Source: Tannerella sp. (GTDB lineage: Bacteria > Bacteroidota > Bacteroidia > Bacteroidales > Tannerellaceae). Taken from it: a stretch of 16,249 bases of DNA. Positions 8,065 to 14,680 of the stretch are shown here, piece by piece. Numbering within the stretch: the first letter of the stretch is position 1; each line of letters starts with the position of its first letter. Under the pieces are notes generated by a model, which did not search any database, was not told the DNA's origin, and saw only the letters and a list, made by a program, of their open reading frames with translations. Where the stretch lies: NCBI GenBank assembly GCA_031259505.1, contig JAIRLL010000171.1:1-16249 (forward strand), in the 5' to 3' direction. The translations under genes and the position numbers were made by a program.

Positions 8065-8441
8065 GGATTGACTGTCTGTTGATAATCGGCGGCCGAAAGC
8101 AGCGTATCCAGTTCGGACAGGTCGGAAGGCGCTATCCTGACGATCCACCCTGCCTGATAGGGATCTTCGTTGATGAGTTCGGGTTTGCTCTCGAGGTCGG
8201 CATTGACGGTCAACACCTTGCCTGAGACGGGCATGAACAGGTCGGACACTGTTTTTACGGCTTCGACCGTCCCGAACACGTCTTCCCGGGCAAGTGTTTC
8301 GCCTTCGGTGGTGATGTCGACGAAAACGATTTCGCCCAGTTCTCTCTGTGCATAATCGGTAATGCCGACGTATGCCGTTTCGCCTTCCACTCGTATCCAT
8401 TCGTGGTCGCGTGTGTACTTTAAATCATTTGGAAAGTTCAT
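8061..8441 (-). CDS. gcvH: Glycine cleavage system H protein
   Basis: Lipoyl carrier of the glycine cleavage complex, shuttling the aminomethyl group between the P, T and L proteins. It has 126 residues, the normal length. The N-terminus [12 protein letters not shown] and the biotinyl/lipoyl hairpin with [18 protein letters not shown] are classic, and the lipoylated lysine is K63. The C-terminal [13 protein letters not shown] block is present. gcvP and gcvT are not in the window, so the H protein is encoded apart from its partners. It starts the gcvH-purE-ispG run, 61 bases after rpoN, with its own promoter overlapping the rpoN stop. In many bacteria GcvH also serves as a lipoyl donor, which may explain separate expression (inference). 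Confidence 0.97.
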   Translation of the reverse strand: MNFPNDLKYTRDHEWIRVEGETAYVGITDYAQRELGEIVFVDITTEGETLAREDVFGTVEAVKTVSDLFMPVSGKVLTVNADLESKPELINEDPYQAGWIVRIAPSDLSELDTLLSAADYQQTVNP

Positions 8442-8497
8442 TTTTTTCGAGTTATTATAATATTAATGTTGTATTGAATCTCTGTTTAAACCGGGTG

Positions 8498-8529
8498 CAA
8501 AGTTATAATTCTTTTCTGAGCCGTGCAAC
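8498..8529 (-). promoter_or_regulatory. Promoter of gcvH-purE-ispG, overlapping the rpoN stop
   Basis: Minus strand: GTTG (8529-8526), 20 bases, TAACTTTG (8505-8498). The -7 box is an exact TAnnTTTG match and its first three bases are the rpoN TAA stop codon (8505-8503). The expected leader is about 50 bases. Confidence 0.6.
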
Positions 8530-9957
8530 CGGAATGTCCATTTGCTCGCGGTATTTGGCGACCGTGCGCCGGGCAATGACGTATCCTTTTTCTTTCAGCA
8601 TGGCCGAGAGGAGGTCGTCGGTGAGCGGACGGTGTTTGTTTTCCCGGTCAATAAATTCTTTCATGATCTGCTTCACTTCGCGTGTGGAGATTTCTTCGCC
8701 GCTTTCGTTTTGCGTCGATTCGGTGAAGAAGAATTTCAGGGGAAAGATGCCGAAACTGGTTTGGACGTATTTACTGTTGCTCACGCGCGAGATGGTGGAG
8801 ATGTCGTATCCTGTGTGCTGTGCCACGTCTTTGAGAATCATCGGGCGCAGGCGCGATTCGTCGCCGGTGAGGAAGAATTCTTTTTGCAGCATGATGATTG
8901 CCTGCATGGTGCGCTGCAATGTTTCCTGCCGTTGCCTGACGGAGTCGATGAACCATCGGGCAGATTCGAGTTTTTGCCTGACGAACTGAATGGCTTCGCG
9001 CATTTCGGCGGTGCGGTTGGCCTTGTTTTTTGTATAATCGTTCACCATGTTCAGGTATTCGCGGCTGATGTGCAGGTCGGGGATGCCGCGCTGGTTCATG
9101 ACGAGCGTGAGGTCATCGTTGCCGGTTTCCACGATGAAGTCGGGCATTACCTGTACGGCCGTGTCGGATATGCCGGCCATGCTGTTGCCCGGTTTGGGGT
9201 TCAGTGCGACGATTTCATGCAGAATCTGTTTCATTTCATCTTCGTTGAGGTTCATCAGTTTCCTGATTTTGTCGAAATGTTTTTTTGCGAATGCGTCGAA
9301 ATGTTCTTTGAGTACGGTGACGGCCAGTTGTGTGCAGGGTATCTGCTGTTTTTTCTCCAGTTGGAGCAGGAGACATTCCTGCAGGTTGCGTGCGCCCGTG
9401 CCTGCGGGATCGAGATCCTGAATGACGGTGAGCATGGCCTGTACGGAGGCTTCGTCGACATCTTCTCCGGCTTTGAAGATCAGGTCGTCCGTGATCGACG
9501 TCAGGTCACGTCGCAGGTAGCCGTTGTCGTCGATGTTTCCGATGATGTATTCGCCGATTTTTTTTTCGCGCTCCGACAGGTTGCGCAGTCCAAGCTGTTC
9601 GAGCAGATAGTCCTGCAGTGAGATCCCGTCCGAAAACGGAATGTCTTCGCGGCGGTCTTCACGATCGTGCATCTCGGCCAGTTTGTAGTAGGGGATATCG
9701 TCTTCGGTCATATAGTCGCCGAGCGACAGATCCGTTTCGCCGTCTTCGTCGTAGCTGTTTTCGACTTCGCCCGGTTCGTCTGCCTCGCTGCGTTCGGAAA
9801 GAAGATCGTTTCCTTCTTCCAGTACGGGGTTTTCTTCCAGTTCCTGTTTGATGCGGTCTTCCATTTCGATAGCTGGCAACTCAAGCAAACGGACAAACTG
9901 TATCTGCTGGGGCGAGAGCCGCAACTGTAATTTCTGCTGTAATTTCTGTTTAAACAT
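8503..9957 (-). CDS. rpoN: RNA polymerase sigma-54 factor
   Basis: Alternative sigma factor that recognises -24/-12 promoters and needs an AAA+ activator to open them. The 484-residue protein has Region I, Gln/Leu-rich, at residues 1-50 (KQKLQQKLQLRLSPQQIQF, ELEENPVLEE), then an acidic Region II (about 50-120). A core-binding domain with LDPAGTGARNLQECLLLQ follows, then the helix-turn-helix segment TISRVSNSKYVQT, and finally the RpoN box ARRTVAKYRE at residues 462-471. The start at 9957 is preceded by GAAAG. A sigma-54 activator and its kinase are encoded 3.3 kb away on the other strand (13292-15966), a likely functional partner though not the only one in such genomes. Confidence 0.97.
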   Translation of the reverse strand: MFKQKLQQKLQLRLSPQQIQFVRLLELPAIEMEDRIKQELEENPVLEEGNDLLSERSEADEPGEVENSYDEDGETDLSLGDYMTEDDIPYYKLAEMHDREDRREDIPFSDGISLQDYLLEQLGLRNLSEREKKIGEYIIGNIDDNGYLRRDLTSITDDLIFKAGEDVDEASVQAMLTVIQDLDPAGTGARNLQECLLLQLEKKQQIPCTQLAVTVLKEHFDAFAKKHFDKIRKLMNLNEDEMKQILHEIVALNPKPGNSMAGISDTAVQVMPDFIVETGNDDLTLVMNQRGIPDLHISREYLNMVNDYTKNKANRTAEMREAIQFVRQKLESARWFIDSVRQRQETLQRTMQAIIMLQKEFFLTGDESRLRPMILKDVAQHTGYDISTISRVSNSKYVQTSFGIFPLKFFFTESTQNESGEEISTREVKQIMKEFIDRENKHRPLTDDLLSAMLKEKGYVIARRTVAKYREQMDIPVARLRKEL

Positions 9958-9980
9958 CTTTCATGACTTGTCTCGTTTTG

Positions 9981-10014
9981 CAAAGATATGAAGAATTTCC
10001 GACTGTCTGACAAA
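9981..10014 (-). promoter_or_regulatory. Promoter of rpoN
   Basis: Minus strand: TTTG (10014-10011), 22 bases, TATCTTTG (9988-9981). The -7 box is exact, while the spacer is slightly longer than at the other promoters here. The box lies 24 bases ahead of the rpoN ATG. Confidence 0.55.
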
Positions 10015-10301
10015 AGCGTGGATAATAACCTGTGTTCGGGATAAGCGTTATAAAAAAGCGAATAGAAGAACATGCCCGGATAAAAACATGATGGTGAATG
10101 AAAATCGGCAGAAAAGTTCCATCTGTCAAAGAAACAGTATGCTCCAGAGGCTGCGATCAGATTTATAATGTAATAATTATGCAGCGAGCAGTGGCGAGAG
10201 CGCTCTGCCTGACAGATATTTTCGCGTTTATCATTAATGGTTTCTATTAAAACTTACCACAAAGCGGCTTGTAATGCAATATTTCATAACAGTATCTCAC
10301 C

Positions 10302-10333
10302 GTTGTCGTTATACGGTAATTTTCGTATATTTG
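10302..10333 (+). promoter_or_regulatory. Promoter of the membrane-protein gene
   Basis: GTTG (10302-10305), 20 bases, TATATTTG (10326-10333). The -7 match is exact. The predicted start near 10340 leaves only a 7- to 13-base leader. Confidence 0.6.
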
Positions 10334-10346
10334 CAAAAAAAAACAT

Positions 10347-10883
10347 ATGTGCATGAAAGATAAAAAGCTGATATTTAAAATAATAGCGTATATCATTTGT
10401 GGTGTGCTTTTCTTAGCTGCCGTGCTGAGTTATATGAACGTTATTTACTTAACTGCTCCTTTAAGAATATGGTTCTCTACAGCAGTTGTAGTGCTATTGG
10501 TATTTATGTTTTTTCAGGAAGACGGAAGCATTCAAACGGAAACTGTTCCAGATGGTGAAAGGCTTTATTCCGGTCGAAGAAAACAGAAGAGAGGTCGAAA
10601 TGAAAAAAGCCGGAAGTGGTATAGGAAGCTCCTTTTAAATTGGGGGAAAATAGTTTTCGCGATATTTGTAACTGCTTCAGGGCCTTATTTTAACTGGAGA
10701 CACGACGAACGGGAAGCAGAAAAGCATGACTGGGAAAAGCAGAGATTTGAATGGGAACAAATCGAACAGCAAAAGGAATATAAGGAATATGAAGAATGGA
10801 AGAAAAAACAATCACAAAAAACAAATGAATTGAAAGAGGAAGTATGCAAAAAAGATTCGATAAAGAATAAAACGCACATATAA
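10347..10883 (+). CDS. Membrane protein with charged coiled-coil tail, function unknown
   Basis: I do not recognise a family. The 178 residues begin with two clear membrane segments (about 9-30 and 34-56). A soluble loop with a strongly basic stretch (RRKQKRGRNEKSRKWYRK, about 77-94) follows, then a weaker hydrophobic segment (about 97-114) and a highly charged, Glu/Lys/Trp-rich tail (about 118-170) with a likely coiled coil. A second ATG two codons in (10353) is an equally possible start because the leader is very short. Codon use and base composition are AT-rich (20 of 60 GC in a hand-counted line, 10741-10800), as in the next two genes and unlike the flanks. A tail of this type suggests a partner-binding or scaffold role, but that is guesswork. 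Confidence 0.8.
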   Translation: MCMKDKKLIFKIIAYIICGVLFLAAVLSYMNVIYLTAPLRIWFSTAVVVLLVFMFFQEDGSIQTETVPDGERLYSGRRKQKRGRNEKSRKWYRKLLLNWGKIVFAIFVTASGPYFNWRHDEREAEKHDWEKQRFEWEQIEQQKEYKEYEEWKKKQSQKTNELKEEVCKKDSIKNKTHI

Positions 10884-11114
10884 TTAATATTCAATATATT
10901 ACTGATAGCATAAAAAAAAACGGATAAATGTTTTGACATTCAAAATAAAATGCTCTACATTTGCGTTTTTACATTAAGTAAAATGTGACGGAGATATAAA
11001 ACAAGAAACACAGAAATATTAAAATACAAGACTTAAGCGCCAAAGTTCCTTGCGTATTAGGTTTGGCAAATAAAAAAAGGAGCGAGAATTAACACCCAAG
11101 ACAAACAGGCATTT
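10884..11114 (+). other. Intergenic region and leader of the small gene
   Basis: The promoter at 10932-10963 would give a leader of about 120-145 bases. The leader contains a small ACATT/AATGT hairpin (10971-10986) and a GCCAAA/TTTGGC pair (11039-11044 and 11062-11067). A GGAG sequence lies at 11079-11082. No other gene was seen. Confidence 0.45.
10932..10963 (+). promoter_or_regulatory. Promoter of the small gene and probably the peptidase-like gene
   Basis: TTTG (10932-10935), exactly 20 bases, TACATTTG (10956-10963). It matches the full Bacteroides consensus at every defined position. No comparable promoter was found between 11337 and 11377, so the small gene and the large gene after it are probably one transcript. 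Confidence 0.72.
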
Positions 11115-11336
11115 ATGCGAAATGAAATTTTAGAGAAAGTTGCGAAAGAACTCAAAGAAAATCCGGAAAAAGCTTCACTATTTGGAGCAAGTATTTTTTC
11201 ATCCGTTCGGGCAAAAATACCCCCTAAGAAGGCGCCCTTTTCAGAAATAGAAGAAAATCAACGGGCATTATATCGTTATTACCAGAGAAACAGGAAAGTC
11301 CCGGAAAAGGTAATGAGCCGTTCATATTCTTATTAG
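11115..11336 (+). CDS. Small protein of unknown function (73 aa, or 82 aa from an ATT start)
   Basis: Not recognised. The protein starts with an amphipathic, charged helix (EILEKVAKELKENPEKA), then a short Gly/Ser/Ala stretch (LFGASIFSSV), a basic Pro-rich segment (KIPPKKAPF) and an aromatic/basic end (ALYRYYQRNRK and SRSYSY). The ATG at 11115 has no Shine-Dalgarno sequence. Nine codons upstream, in frame, ATT at 11088 is preceded at a good distance by GGAG (11079-11082) and would add INTQDKQAF, a normal-looking N-terminus. It lies 41 bases before the large peptidase-like gene and shares its low GC, so it is probably co-expressed. A Cys-protease substrate or a regulator of the neighbour is possible, without direct evidence. 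Confidence 0.6.
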   Translation: MRNEILEKVAKELKENPEKASLFGASIFSSVRAKIPPKKAPFSEIEENQRALYRYYQRNRKVPEKVMSRSYSY

Positions 11337-11377
11337 CTTGGCGGACGATTTATAAATAATAGCCCTGTTTATTGATT

Positions 11378-13258
11378 ATGTCAAAAGAGAGTAGCCTGGA
11401 TATGTCAGAAAAAAGCGATTCTCCTCAAAATTATGTTTTGATAGATCTTGCGAGCGATGATATGGGCATCGAAAAAATAACGGACACTATTATTGATACG
11501 ATAAAAAAGACAAATACCGGAAAAAGAAACTGGTTTACGGAATATGATTTAAAACATAATGAACGATTCAGTTATTTTTCCGAATATATAATGACTTTAG
11601 GCGTACAAACCGTTATCCTTGAGACGAGATACTACGACAAACAATATGTCGAAGATTATGGAAAATATTATTGTAAAAGTTTCAAACATTACAGTAAGAC
11701 CTGCATGAGGTTTCATTTTTTCACTGAAAGTTTTGATAATAATGTGTTTAAGAATTTTCTAATGAATTATAATCCTGAAGATATATCAAAAGAAAACAGG
11801 GAAAGCCGTTTCGGGAAGATGTATAATTCATATTGCGGGTTCTCTATTATCAAACCCATACCGTATACAATTTTCGGAAGGACATGTTTAAAAACATACA
11901 ATACAGTCAGGTCAAAAGCAGGAGACGGAAGGATAACAGAAAAAAGATTTTACCCGACAATCCGGATGTATAAGGCTAATTTGTACGGAATGGAGTTCAG
12001 ATTTGATTCTGTTGCATATCAGGAGCAGGATAATCAAGTATTTGTATGTGCTGCAGCAGCCATATGGGTGGCTTTTCAAAGCACAAGCAAGTTATTTGAT
12101 CACATGATACCAACGCCGTATGATATAACGCTGCAGGCAACCGGAAGAAAAATACCAAAAAAAGAAGGATTAACAAATAATGAAATGGAAAGGGTCATAT
12201 CGGAGCAAGGTTTGAATCCGTTTACTGTTAATCTTTTTACAGTCAGTGAAGCAAAAGCATTTTTATATGCCTATCTAAGATGCGGAATCCCTGTTATATT
12301 AGGCGGGCAAATACAAATAGAAGAAGACACGCCGCTTCCGGAGGAAAATCCAACCTCGCACGCAATAACGGTATTGGGTTACGATATGGTTGAACAAAAA
12401 GAACCTGTTCCTTATTCACGTCTGTCAAATGATGAATATACGACGCCTTCACGGGCAGAAAAACTGTTTTCCTGTTTGTGTCGACCGAAAGAAAAAAGAA
12501 AAAAAATCTTTCTGGCATCTTCATTAATAAAAGAGATTTACGTACATGATGACCAGGTAGGAGCTTTTGCACGGATGAAGTTTGTGGAAGAAATTACAGC
12601 AGACGCAAAGGGAGTAGTGTTCGCAGATATTCCCTGGAGAGATCATAAAGACTTTAAAGGGACAAAGCCCAGATTTACAGTAGATGCAACACTGATACCA
12701 TTATACCACAAGATAAGAATACCGTTCAGCAGAATCTTTACTGTTATTGACGAATTTAATACTCATATACTTGACGACGATATGAATTTCATCTGGGATA
12801 TATACCTGACTACTACATGTAATCTTAAAGAACAGTTAAGATTAAATATCTACAGGGAGTTGGATACTGATATCAGAATGAAAATAATATCTTCAAATAT
12901 GCCCAGATTCATCTGGATTGCAGATGCTTATAATGAATATAATTTAGACAGTCGTCAGCCGGTCTTTTCTTTTTATTTTGATGCAACCGATATGGAAAAC
13001 AGCGACTTCTTTTTATTTTCATTGCACAATAGCTGTCGAATTTTTTTGGAAATATATGATGTAATACAGAGAAAAAAAGAATCGTCTGATTATGAAAATA
13101 CGAAAACCCTTCTTTGTTATCAGTTAAAACAAATCATTAATTATTATTACTCGTCTTCGGAAGACAAAGATCGGAATGAAGATTCGAATAGTATAAAATA
13201 TATTATAAAAAAATACTATGAATCATATTTTTGTGAGACTTTGCAGATTAAGGTATAA
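11378..13258 (+). CDS. Papain/C39-like putative cysteine peptidase, uncharacterised
   Basis: About 626 residues. Numbering from the ATG at 11378, which I prefer to a TTG two codons upstream. Residues about 15-200 form an N-terminal domain with YCGFSIIKPIP and FGRTCLKTY, which I associate with a widespread uncharacterised family. The middle carries a papain-like pattern: a Gln-rich lead (Q215, Q217, Q220), the likely nucleophile C224 in FVCAAAAIWVAF, H328 in SHAITVLGYD, and an Asp in IYVHDDQVGAFARM (D391 or D392). This order (Gln, Cys, His, Asp) fits the C39/papain fold. The C-terminal about 200 residues are unrecognised and rich in Tyr, Asp and Lys. No signal peptide or membrane segment is seen, so it is probably cytoplasmic. 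GC content is low (21 of 60 in 11401-11460). Activity is inferred from motif order only. Confidence 0.82.
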   Translation: MSKESSLDMSEKSDSPQNYVLIDLASDDMGIEKITDTIIDTIKKTNTGKRNWFTEYDLKHNERFSYFSEYIMTLGVQTVILETRYYDKQYVEDYGKYYCKSFKHYSKTCMRFHFFTESFDNNVFKNFLMNYNPEDISKENRESRFGKMYNSYCGFSIIKPIPYTIFGRTCLKTYNTVRSKAGDGRITEKRFYPTIRMYKANLYGMEFRFDSVAYQEQDNQVFVCAAAAIWVAFQSTSKLFDHMIPTPYDITLQATGRKIPKKEGLTNNEMERVISEQGLNPFTVNLFTVSEAKAFLYAYLRCGIPVILGGQIQIEEDTPLPEENPTSHAITVLGYDMVEQKEPVPYSRLSNDEYTTPSRAEKLFSCLCRPKEKRKKIFLASSLIKEIYVHDDQVGAFARMKFVEEITADAKGVVFADIPWRDHKDFKGTKPRFTVDATLIPLYHKIRIPFSRIFTVIDEFNTHILDDDMNFIWDIYLTTTCNLKEQLRLNIYRELDTDIRMKIISSNMPRFIWIADAYNEYNLDSRQPVFSFYFDATDMENSDFFLFSLHNSCRIFLEIYDVIQRKKESSDYENTKTLLCYQLKQIINYYYSSSEDKDRNEDSNSIKYIIKKYYESYFCETLQIKV

Positions 13259-13291
13259 TGTCTGCATGTTCGACGTATTTGACACAGTTTT

Positions 13292-14680
13292 ATGATACTG
13301 ATAATAGACGACGACGCGGCTGTACGCACTTCGCTTGGCTTTGTGCTGAAGCGTGCAGGATTTGAGACGGCGGCGGTTTCCACGCCGGAGGAGGCGCTGT
13401 TATTTGTCCGCCAGACGCCGCCCGAACTCGTGCTGATGGACATGAACTTCAGCATGGCGACTTCGGGCGAGGAGGGTCTGCGGCTGTTGCGGCAGGTGGG
13501 GACGCTCTGTCCCGGCGTGCCGGTTATTCTGATCACGGCGTGGGGTTCCATTGCGCTGGCGGTTGAGGGGATGCGCGCCGGCGCGTTCGACTTTGTGACC
13601 AAGCCGTGGGACAATACGGCGCTGATCGGCTCCATACATACGGCGCTGGCGCTTCGTAAGCCGAAGATGGAAGATGATCGGCCGCTGAACAGGCTGGAGG
13701 CGGACAGGCGATTTCATTTTGAGAACATTGTCGGCAGGAGCGATGCGCTGATGCGTGTGCTGGGCACCGTGTCGCGCATTGCGCCGACCCAGGCGCCGGT
13801 GCTGATTACGGGCGAGAACGGGACGGGCAAGGAACTGATTGCCGAGGCTATCCACGCCAACAGTCCGCGTGCCGGACGGCCGTTTGTGAAGGTCAACCTC
13901 GGCGGCGTGTCGCACAGCCTGTTCGAGAGCGAGATGTTCGGACACAGGAAAGGCGCCTTCACGGATGCGTATTCCGACCGGACGGGGCGCTTCGAAATGG
14001 CAGACGGGGGCACCATCTTCCTGGACGAAATCGGCGATCTCGACATGTCGTGTCAGGTCAAACTCCTGCGCGTCCTTCAGGACCGGACGTTCGAGGCGCT
14101 GGGCGACAGCCGTCAGCGCAGGGTGGACGTGCGCATCGTCAGCGCCACGAATGCCGACCTGAAGCAGATGATTGCCGGTCGCACTTTCCGCGAAGATCTG
14201 TTTTACCGCATCAACCTGATAACCGTCCATCTGCCACCGCTGAGAGAACGGAAAGACGACATTCCGCTGCTGGCGCGCTATTTTGCCGACCGTCAGGCGC
14301 AGCAGAACAGTCTGCCCGAAGTCGGTTTCACCCGTGCGGCATACGAATATCTTTGCCGGCTGCCCTGGCCGGGCAACGTGCGGGAGTTGAAAAATCTGGT
14401 CGAACGCACTTTGCTGATTTCGGGGAAAACGCTCATCGACGCGGACGACATCCGGGAACTGGCCGGCGACAGGGACGCTCCGACGCTCCACATGCACATG
14501 TCGCCGGACGGGCTGACGCTGGACGAACAGGAAAAACAGTCCATCCTCCGGGCGCTGGACAAAAACGCGGGAAACCTTTCACACACAGCCCGCGACCTGG
14601 GCATCAGCCGCGCGGCTCTCTACCGGCGAATCGAGAAATACGGCATCCGGACGGCTGGCAGCAATTATTTGGGGCTATGA
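13292..14680 (+). CDS. Sigma-54-dependent response regulator (NtrC family)
   Basis: Three domains in 462 residues. Receiver (1-115): acidic pocket D6-D8, phosphoacceptor D50 in LVLMDMNFS, T82 and K104 in FVTKPWD. AAA+ activator domain (about 145-380): Walker A GENGTGKE (174-181), the sigma-54 contact loop as GAFTDA (221-226) instead of GAFTGA, Walker B GTIFLDEIGDL, and the arginine-finger region FREDLFYRINL. C-terminal Fis-type helix-turn-helix (about 412-455) with LSHTARDLGISRAALYRRI. When phosphorylated it should drive open-complex formation by the RpoN encoded nearby. It overlaps the kinase gene by ATGA. The target genes are not evident. Its high GC (39 of 60 in 13501-13560) contrasts sharply with the preceding gene only 33 bases upstream. 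Confidence 0.95.
   Translation: MILIIDDDAAVRTSLGFVLKRAGFETAAVSTPEEALLFVRQTPPELVLMDMNFSMATSGEEGLRLLRQVGTLCPGVPVILITAWGSIALAVEGMRAGAFDFVTKPWDNTALIGSIHTALALRKPKMEDDRPLNRLEADRRFHFENIVGRSDALMRVLGTVSRIAPTQAPVLITGENGTGKELIAEAIHANSPRAGRPFVKVNLGGVSHSLFESEMFGHRKGAFTDAYSDRTGRFEMADGGTIFLDEIGDLDMSCQVKLLRVLQDRTFEALGDSRQRRVDVRIVSATNADLKQMIAGRTFREDLFYRINLITVHLPPLRERKDDIPLLARYFADRQAQQNSLPEVGFTRAAYEYLCRLPWPGNVRELKNLVERTLLISGKTLIDADDIRELAGDRDAPTLHMHMSPDGLTLDEQEKQSILRALDKNAGNLSHTARDLGISRAALYRRIEKYGIRTAGSNYLGL

Larger units (their letters stand above)
9958..10346. other. Divergent intergenic region between rpoN and the accessory island
   Basis: About 390 bases without an open frame worth calling. It holds the rpoN promoter at its left end and the promoter of the membrane-protein gene at its right end. 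In between, a perfect 10-bp palindrome AGAGCGCTCT (10197-10206) sits in a slightly larger imperfect dyad with GGC/GCC flanks. Nothing else was recognised. Confidence 0.5.

Noticed and set aside
8065..8400. Longer purE frame starting at 8400
   Set aside because: It is an Arg-rich out-of-frame reading of gcvH; PurE homology begins at the ATG at 8064.
8542..9621. 359-codon open frame on the plus strand
   Set aside because: Antisense to rpoN; its Phe/Val-rich composition is typical of a shadow frame.
11372..11377. TTG start two codons before the peptidase-like gene's ATG
   Set aside because: Possible, but an ATG only six bases downstream is the stronger start and no conserved residue is lost.
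10347..13258. Identification of the island as a known CBASS, toxin-antitoxin or bacteriocin system
   Set aside because: No cyclase, toxin, ABC transporter or double-glycine precursor peptide is visible. A papain-like motif and a membrane neighbour alone do not support naming a system.
13400..14497. 365-codon open frame on the minus strand
   Set aside because: Antisense to the NtrC-type regulator and without recognisable domains.
14050..14676. N-terminal extension of the histidine kinase frame
   Set aside because: This part lies inside the regulator gene and is low-complexity and Arg-rich. The ATG at 14677 with ATGA overlap gives the normal membrane N-terminus.
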